From assembly GCA_002314055.1 (NCBI GenBank), contig DCBP01000118.1:1094-37779 (forward strand): 36,686 bases of DNA, written 5' to 3'. The notes beneath the pieces are model-generated. The model was not told the origin of the DNA. It worked only from the letters and a program-made list of their open reading frames with translations, and ran no database searches. Both the position numbers and the translations under genes were made by a program. Each line of letters begins with the position of its first letter. The first letter of the stretch is position 1. The stretch is from Prevotella sp. UBA1104 (lineage in GTDB: Bacteria; Bacteroidota; Bacteroidia; Bacteroidales; Bacteroidaceae). Positions 31,985 to 36,686 of this stretch are shown one piece after another.

Positions 31985-32016
31985 TTTGTCCATAATGAAA
32001 ACTTTGTTTAACTTTG
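31985..32016 (+). promoter_or_regulatory. Consensus promoter for greA
   Basis: TTTG at 31985-31988, a 20-bp spacer, then TAACTTTG at 32009-32016. This is an essentially ideal Bacteroidetes promoter. It predicts a ~100-nt leader before the greA ATG at 32122 and rules out the longer in-frame start at 32014. Confidence 0.85.
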
Positions 32017-32121
32017 CACGCCGATAAAAAATACTATTGGTACTGTCTGTCCTACAAGTTCGATAAAACCCCAAAGACAAAGAGTGCCAACAAAACAAAT
32101 AGGGAAACAAAAAGAAATATT

Positions 32122-32586
32122 ATGGAATATATGTCACAGGAAGGCTTCGACAAAATAGCCGAAGAACTTCATCATTTAGAAACCGTAGAACTGCCACAGG
32201 TAAAAGATGCCATCTCCGAAGCACGCGACAAAGGAGATTTGAGCGAGAACTTCGAGTATCACGCTGCAAAACGCGAACAGGGTCGACTTATGGGAAGGGC
32301 ACGTTTTCTTCAGCGCATACTTGAAAATGCCCGTGTTATCGACAAGTCTAAGTTAAAGAGCGATAGCGTTGGATTGCTCAGCAAGGTTAGGATTACCAAT
32401 GTTGCTGCCGGCAAGAGTATGGACTATACTATCGTCAGTCCACACGAAGCAAACTTGCGTGAGGGCAAAATCAGTATCAAGTCGCCCATTGCTGAGGCTC
32501 TGCTCGGCAAGAAAGCCGGCGATGTTGTCGACGTTCGTGTACCGGCAGGAATGATAAAGCTGAAGATTGAGAGTGTGGAACTGTAA
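32122..32586 (+). CDS. greA: Transcription elongation factor GreA
   Basis: 154 residues from ATG 32122 (MEYMSQEGFDKIAEELHHLE). The extra 36 residues of the longest frame lie in the promoter and leader and look non-coding. The N-terminal coiled coil has the tip acidic pair in EARDKGDLSENFEYHAAKRE, which reaches into the RNA polymerase secondary channel to trigger cleavage of backtracked RNA. The C-terminal FKBP-like half has SPHEANLREGKISIKSPIAE and ALLGKKAGDVVDVRVPAG. Length is normal. It faces a DUF4391 gene on the other strand, separated by a long hairpin. Confidence 0.96.
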   Translation: MEYMSQEGFDKIAEELHHLETVELPQVKDAISEARDKGDLSENFEYHAAKREQGRLMGRARFLQRILENARVIDKSKLKSDSVGLLSKVRITNVAAGKSMDYTIVSPHEANLREGKISIKSPIAEALLGKKAGDVVDVRVPAGMIKLKIESVEL

Positions 32587-32601
32587 ACCGACATTCTTTA
32601 A

Positions 32602-32644
32602 AAGATTAGCGGAAAGTATAGACTTCATACTATCCGCTAATCTT
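32602..32644. terminator. Long hairpin between convergent greA and DUF4391 genes
   Basis: AAGATTAGCGGA (32602-32613) and TCCGCTAATCTT (32633-32644) are exact inverted copies. The stem continues inward (AGTAT/ATACT) after one A-A mismatch, leaving a 7-nt loop. There is no T tract. It may end transcription from both sides or protect the 3' ends of mRNA. Confidence 0.6.
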
Positions 32645-32653
32645 ACTGACGAT

Positions 32654-33316
32654 TTACAAATTATCCAACAGCTCTTTCAACCTGAGATACTCTTTGTGCA
32701 ACGCAAACTTCTTCTGTGGTTGCCGTTCCCTCGTTTCCCGTTTTTTTACACTTTCCATCTCTTTCTTGATAGCCTCAACTTCTTGTGTCTCCATCACCGC
32801 TTGATACAAATTTTGTTGAGAAGAAAAAATCTGAGAAGAGGCAACTTGACGCACCAATGATTCATAGAGCATGTCCATAGACTGTGTATCATCTATCCGA
32901 AGAATGAGCAACTGTGCCGTCAACCATTGTGTTGCAAAAGATTTAACAACATCAAACGTACCGACATTAGAGTCTTTCCATCGCTTGTAATTTACGAGCA
33001 AGCGAAAGCTCTCTCCTTGTTGCAAGATAAACAATGTGTGGCGAGGCATCTGAACGTCAATGAAACGGAGGAGTTCTTGACAGTCGGTTGCCTGTTTTTG
33101 TTTTACAAGAAAGACGGCTATCTCATGCACCTCCTTCCCATCGGTGATGTGTAGATTGCTTGGTGCCAACTTGTAGAGCCAAACAATCTGCTCGATGTTG
33201 TCCACGAACAATGATTTCATTCGGCTACTCACCTCAAAATGCCTGTAAAAACTGTTCTTCGGCACAACTCTATTAACTATCGTAAAATCTGGAAAATGCA
33301 ATATATTATCGGCCAT
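32654..33316 (-). CDS. DUF4391 domain protein
   Basis: 220 residues from ATG 33316 (MADNILHFPDFTIVNRVVPK). The longest frame begins at 33607, but its first 97 residues are a shifted shadow of the helicase gene and are rejected. Family features: VVPKNSFYRHFEVSSRMKSL, IEQIVWLYKLAPSNLHITDG, EIAVFLVKQK, and a C-terminal coiled coil with RLKELLDNL. DUF4391 proteins are commonly encoded beside SNF2-type helicases and type III-like restriction or methylase genes; their biochemical role is not settled. Here the gene starts 2 bp after the helicase stop, so the two are translationally linked. Confidence 0.75.
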   Translation of the reverse strand: MADNILHFPDFTIVNRVVPKNSFYRHFEVSSRMKSLFVDNIEQIVWLYKLAPSNLHITDGKEVHEIAVFLVKQKQATDCQELLRFIDVQMPRHTLFILQQGESFRLLVNYKRWKDSNVGTFDVVKSFATQWLTAQLLILRIDDTQSMDMLYESLVRQVASSQIFSSQQNLYQAVMETQEVEAIKKEMESVKKRETRERQPQKKFALHKEYLRLKELLDNL

Positions 33317-33318
33317 AT

Positions 33319-36300
33319 TCACTTGATTATAAGAAATGTGATAAGTTCGAAGTCGTCCAATCCCTTTATTTCTCCTGACAGTGCCGTGGTTTCCCCCATG
33401 GAGAACAGACTGTCGATATCGCTCTCTTCCTTGATTTTCACGATGCTGTCTATCGCCTTTTGCAGCAGCTCGCTGTAGTGTTCCATATGCCTTCCGTCGT
33501 TTGTCTCCCTGTTTAGCCGTGCGCAAAGTTCCCGGTCGTAATCTTTCTTGCCCTTGCAGAGATGTCGCATGGTGTCGAGGAGTTGCTTCGGATGCAGATG
33601 ATCGCATATCACGTTGCCGTCATCTGATAGGTATACCATATAGAACGGATGCAACAGGTTTTTCTTGTCGATGTTGACGGCGTTGTTGTGGTTCTTCAAA
33701 ATGAAGATGATACCAGCTTTGTAACCTTCAGCCACGGCGCTCATGCCGAATGGAGCGTGCTCGATGTCTGGATGCTCCTTGATGTATTGCAGGAGGTCGA
33801 GACGAAACTCGTTTAGGCCTAAATCCATGATGTTGATACCCGTGTCCATATCCTCGATGTCCACAACCTCTTCTTGTAGGTGCTTCAACTGGTTGCGACG
33901 ATATTCCAAATCGCCCTTCTCATTGTCGCTGAGCAGGTTGTCATCACCTGTGGATGTCAATACCGTGGCTTTCATTCTGCTTTCCACCCTGCCTTTCAAC
34001 TTGATGTATTCGTCCAGCTCCATATCGGGCCAATAGTTCACCAACTGTATCTCCTTGTTCTTGCTGCCGATGCGGTCGATGCGCCCGAAACGTTGGATGA
34101 TGCGAACTGGGTTCCAATGGATGTCGTAGTTGATGAGCTCATCGCAATCTTGCAGGTTCTGACCTTCCGAGATGCAGTCGGTGGCTATCAATACGTCGAT
34201 ATCCTCATTCAGCCAATCCTTCTTTGCCGTCGGCTTGAAACTGTTTCCAAAGATGTCTGCCTTGCCTTTTGAGGTAGGCGAGAAAAAAGTGAGCACATTA
34301 TTAAAGGTACATTCGAACTTTGGTATGGTGCATTTGCCCTCCGTGCTACCTGTGATAAGAGCCACGTTCAGTCCGCAATCCTCCTTGATTCTCTCGGCAA
34401 GATTCTTGTAGAGGTATTCGGCGGTATCGGCGAAGGCGGTAAAGATGAGTACCTTTTTATTGCCCTCGTTGATGGGATGATTGAACTTATCCTTTAGGTC
34501 GGCTATGAGCATCTGTAGCTTGCTGTCGTGCTCGGGCGTGATGTCGCTCAGCATCAAGAGGAGCATCTGCAGCTCTTTTTGGTCGAAGGTCAAGTCTCTG
34601 CGCCAACTGATATAGTCCATGTCAGCCAAGCTAATCTTCGATTTCTTCGTGGCGAATGGGGCGGCATCCTCGTCATCCAAGCCTTCGGCGATGGCAGTCA
34701 TGTCTACCGACACACTCGGCTCTGCCGCCATCGACATGCTTTTGCCCATAGTTGAGGATACAGAAAGAATTCTTTTCCGTTCTTCATAATCATCTATTAG
34801 CATAATAGTCTTATCGATGTATTCCTTGATGCGCTCCAAGGTGAGACGAAAGGAGTTGACCGAACTCTCCAATCGTTTCAACAGGTTGGTTGCCATCAAC
34901 TTGCGCAAACCTTTCTCTCGTCCGTCTATCGACAAGCCCTCGCCGTCGTAGTTTATGACATAGGCGCCCTTGGCACTATCGTGCAGATAGAGTGATGGAG
35001 TGTAGACAGACAGATTGAGGTGGTCCAGTTCCGTGGCGATGTCCTTGAAGTTTATTGTATTGCTGATGTCTGTCAACTTCGGGCGACGGGAAACGGGAGG
35101 CAAGCGATGGGGAAACTCGCCGATGGCACTCGTGTCGTAATACTTCACGATATGGCTTCGGGAGCGAGCTATGGTCACGGCGTCGAGCATCTGGAAAAAG
35201 TCATAGCTCAAGTCGTCGAGCAGCCTTTGTGTGGTTCGCTCCTCGACTGGCAACTTCGCCCAATGGTTATAGGCTTTCTGCGCATTCACAAAGATGTCGT
35301 CTACGCTCTTGCCCAAGCCCAAAGCCTCGTCGAAGTCGGCACTTCTTCCCTCGTAAGCCAACTGCAACTGGTTTTTCAAATCGCCGAATCGGTTATTCAC
35401 AGGGGTGGCGCTCAGCATCAACACCTTGGTCTTCACCCCGGCACGAATCACCTTTCGCATCAGTTTCTGATAGCGATTTTCCTTGCGAGGCTTTCGGGAT
35501 GCATTCATACGATTGATGGCTTCCGTTGTTTCGGCATCATCGAACGGGTCGTCGTCCAAGCCGTCATCGTCTTCATCCACGTTACCGCCATTGCGAAAGT
35601 TGTGGCTCTCGTCGATGACCACCAGGTCGTAGTTGCCCCAGTTGATATGGTCGAGGTCAAGTCCGTTGGTGCTGCCGTGTTCTCTCGATAGGTCGGTATG
35701 GAAGAGGATGTCGTAACGCAGACGGTCGGCGGCTATCGGGTTTGTCTTGTAGTTGGAACGGAATGTAATCCAGTTCTCGTTCAGCTTCTTCGGACAGAGC
35801 ACCAGTACATTCTTGTTTCTGTTCTCGTAATACTTGATGACGGCAAGTGCCGTGAACGTCTTTCCCAAGCCCACGCTGTCGGCGAGAATGCAACCGTTGT
35901 AGCGTTCCAACTTGTTTATGATGGCGAGGGCGGCATCCTTTTGGAAGTTGTAGAGTTTGTTCCAAATGAGACTGTTTTTGAACCCTGTGCGCTCATTCGG
36001 CAATACGTCTTCCGAGATGTCTTCCAAAAACTCGTGGAAGATGTTGTAGAGGGCGATGAAGTAGATGTATTCGGGCGCATTCTCTTGATACACCGTCCCG
36101 ATGTATTCCAGCACCTTGTCTGTCACGTCCTTGAACTTATCGTCGTTCTCCCACTGCTGGTTGAATATCTGGAGATAGGATTCGGCTGAAGGCGAAGGCA
36201 ATACGTTGACCATTGTATATACATCATCGCTTCGCTCGATACCAAGCTGCGAGGTACTGAAGTCCTTGATTGGCAGATAGACATGCTGAGAGGAATCCGA

Positions 36301-36686
36301 CAAATGCATGAATCCGCCCATACCCTCTTGCGATGAGTTGGACTTGAACCTTGCTTTCTTGCATATCCAAGCCGCACACTCCTTGGCGATGGCTTTCTGC
36401 GACAACTGGTTTCGGAGCTTTATTTCAAACTCCGTGCCATATAGATTGCGCTCCCTGTTGAGCTTCGGGATGTAGAACTCCCGTTTCTCCTTTTTCGTCT
36501 TATCTGTCACAAAGGTTGGCGAGGTGAAGATAAAACGCAGTTCCTTCACCTGACTCAGTTCCTTCTTCAGTGCCTCAAAGGCATAGATGGAGAAAGAAGC
36601 GGCGGCAATACTCACCGTACTCTTGGTGGACAACCGCGCCTTGAGGTCGTCTACCAATCGTTCGCTCGTGTTATTTATCTGTTTCG
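33319..36686 (-). CDS. SNF2-type helicase-related protein, 5' end beyond window
   Basis: At least 1,120 residues. The frame stays open to the right edge (before the TTG codon at 36657 it reads ...N-N-T-S-E-R), so a few N-terminal residues are missing. The N-terminal ~190 residues (SIAAASFSIYAFEALKKELS, RFIFTSPTF) match the phospholipase-D-like module often found in this family, but no clear HxK...D catalytic motif was seen. The motor has ADSVGLGKTFTALAVI (Walker A), VVIDESHNFRNGG (motif II DESH), MLSATPVNN (III), VLIATDCISEGQNLQDCDEL, and HWNPVRIIQRFGRIDRIGS (VI). An acidic insert (DEDDDGLDDDPFDDAETTE) follows motif II. With the adjacent DUF4391 gene, it looks like part of a defence or restriction-type locus whose remaining genes would lie to the right. 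Confidence 0.88.
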   Translation of the reverse strand, partial: KQINNTSERLVDDLKARLSTKSTVSIAAASFSIYAFEALKKELSQVKELRFIFTSPTFVTDKTKKEKREFYIPKLNRERNLYGTEFEIKLRNQLSQKAIAKECAAWICKKARFKSNSSQEGMGGFMHLSDSSQHVYLPIKDFSTSQLGIERSDDVYTMVNVLPSPSAESYLQIFNQQWENDDKFKDVTDKVLEYIGTVYQENAPEYIYFIALYNIFHEFLEDISEDVLPNERTGFKNSLIWNKLYNFQKDAALAIINKLERYNGCILADSVGLGKTFTALAVIKYYENRNKNVLVLCPKKLNENWITFRSNYKTNPIAADRLRYDILFHTDLSREHGSTNGLDLDHINWGNYDLVVIDESHNFRNGGNVDEDDDGLDDDPFDDAETTEAINRMNASRKPRKENRYQKLMRKVIRAGVKTKVLMLSATPVNNRFGDLKNQLQLAYEGRSADFDEALGLGKSVDDIFVNAQKAYNHWAKLPVEERTTQRLLDDLSYDFFQMLDAVTIARSRSHIVKYYDTSAIGEFPHRLPPVSRRPKLTDISNTINFKDIATELDHLNLSVYTPSLYLHDSAKGAYVINYDGEGLSIDGREKGLRKLMATNLLKRLESSVNSFRLTLERIKEYIDKTIMLIDDYEERKRILSVSSTMGKSMSMAAEPSVSVDMTAIAEGLDDEDAAPFATKKSKISLADMDYISWRRDLTFDQKELQMLLLMLSDITPEHDSKLQMLIADLKDKFNHPINEGNKKVLIFTAFADTAEYLYKNLAERIKEDCGLNVALITGSTEGKCTIPKFECTFNNVLTFFSPTSKGKADIFGNSFKPTAKKDWLNEDIDVLIATDCISEGQNLQDCDELINYDIHWNPVRIIQRFGRIDRIGSKNKEIQLVNYWPDMELDEYIKLKGRVESRMKATVLTSTGDDNLLSDNEKGDLEYRRNQLKHLQEEVVDIEDMDTGINIMDLGLNEFRLDLLQYIKEHPDIEHAPFGMSAVAEGYKAGIIFILKNHNNAVNIDKKNLLHPFYMVYLSDDGNVICDHLHPKQLLDTMRHLCKGKKDYDRELCARLNRETNDGRHMEHYSELLQKAIDSIVKIKEESDIDSLFSMGETTALSGEIKGLDDFELITFLIIK

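Noticed and set aside
33317..33607. 97-residue N-terminal extension of the DUF4391 ORF
   Set aside because: It overlaps the helicase coding sequence in another frame, has a basic low-complexity composition, and the DUF4391 similarity begins at the internal ATG 33316.
35020..35691. Plus-strand ORF of 223 codons opposite the SNF2 helicase
   Set aside because: Antisense to conserved helicase motifs; no promoter or recognisable domain.
36100..36686. Active phospholipase D nuclease site in the helicase N-terminus
   Set aside because: The region resembles the PLD-like module in general pattern, but no HxK(x)4D motif could be read, so catalytic activity is not claimed.

Overview
The window looks like chromosomal DNA from a Bacteroidales bacterium, most likely Prevotella or a close relative. 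Most genes are preceded by the Bacteroidetes sigma-ABfr type -7 box TAnnTTTG rather than by Shine-Dalgarno sequences. The response regulator and histidine kinase resemble Bacteroides RprY/RprX, and several secreted proteins end in type IX secretion (T9SS)-like C-terminal domains. No rRNA, tRNA or CRISPR array was recognised.

Layout. 1-1555: the 3' part of a DUF3987-like mobile-element protein, a DUF5675 protein and a small membrane protein, which look like a mobile-element or prophage remnant. 1660-3583: ribosomal protein S1 with promoter and terminator. 3611-5532: a DEAD-box RNA helicase flanked by two inverted copies of a non-coding element with long terminal inverted repeats. 5570-9674: dnaB and an RprY/RprX-like two-component system, with microsatellite and dispersed repeats between them. 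9896-11556: an NhaC-type antiporter. 11721-14713: recR, a four-helix membrane protein, a family 2 glycosyltransferase and a GNAT acetyltransferase, all on the plus strand. 14784-20374: two large secreted proteins, a jelly-roll/PKD protein and an M6 metalloprotease, both with T9SS-like tails. 20392-21090: trmO on the minus strand. 21199-26204: a protein of about 1,660 residues that joins a DEDD exonuclease, a RecQ helicase and a UvrD-type helicase. 26201-30556: a repeated palindromic promoter-like element followed by a tight four-gene run (GHL10 glycosidase-like, YjbQ, arginase-like, MFS transporter). 30565-31893: a methyltransferase and a tiny secreted protein that is little more than a sorting-domain fold. 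31985-32586: greA. 32654-36686: a DUF4391 protein and a large SNF2-type helicase, open at the right edge, which look like part of a defence or restriction-type island.

Several longest-ORF starts are contradicted by promoter boxes lying inside or downstream of them (kinase, antiporter, RecQ fusion, small secreted protein, greA). Internal starts are proposed for these.

The most promising items for follow-up are the exonuclease-RecQ-UvrD fusion, the truncated SNF2/DUF4391 locus next to greA, the paired inverted elements around the DEAD-box gene, the tandem palindromic promoter-like units at 26201-26408, and the free-standing sorting-domain-like protein at 31513-31842.
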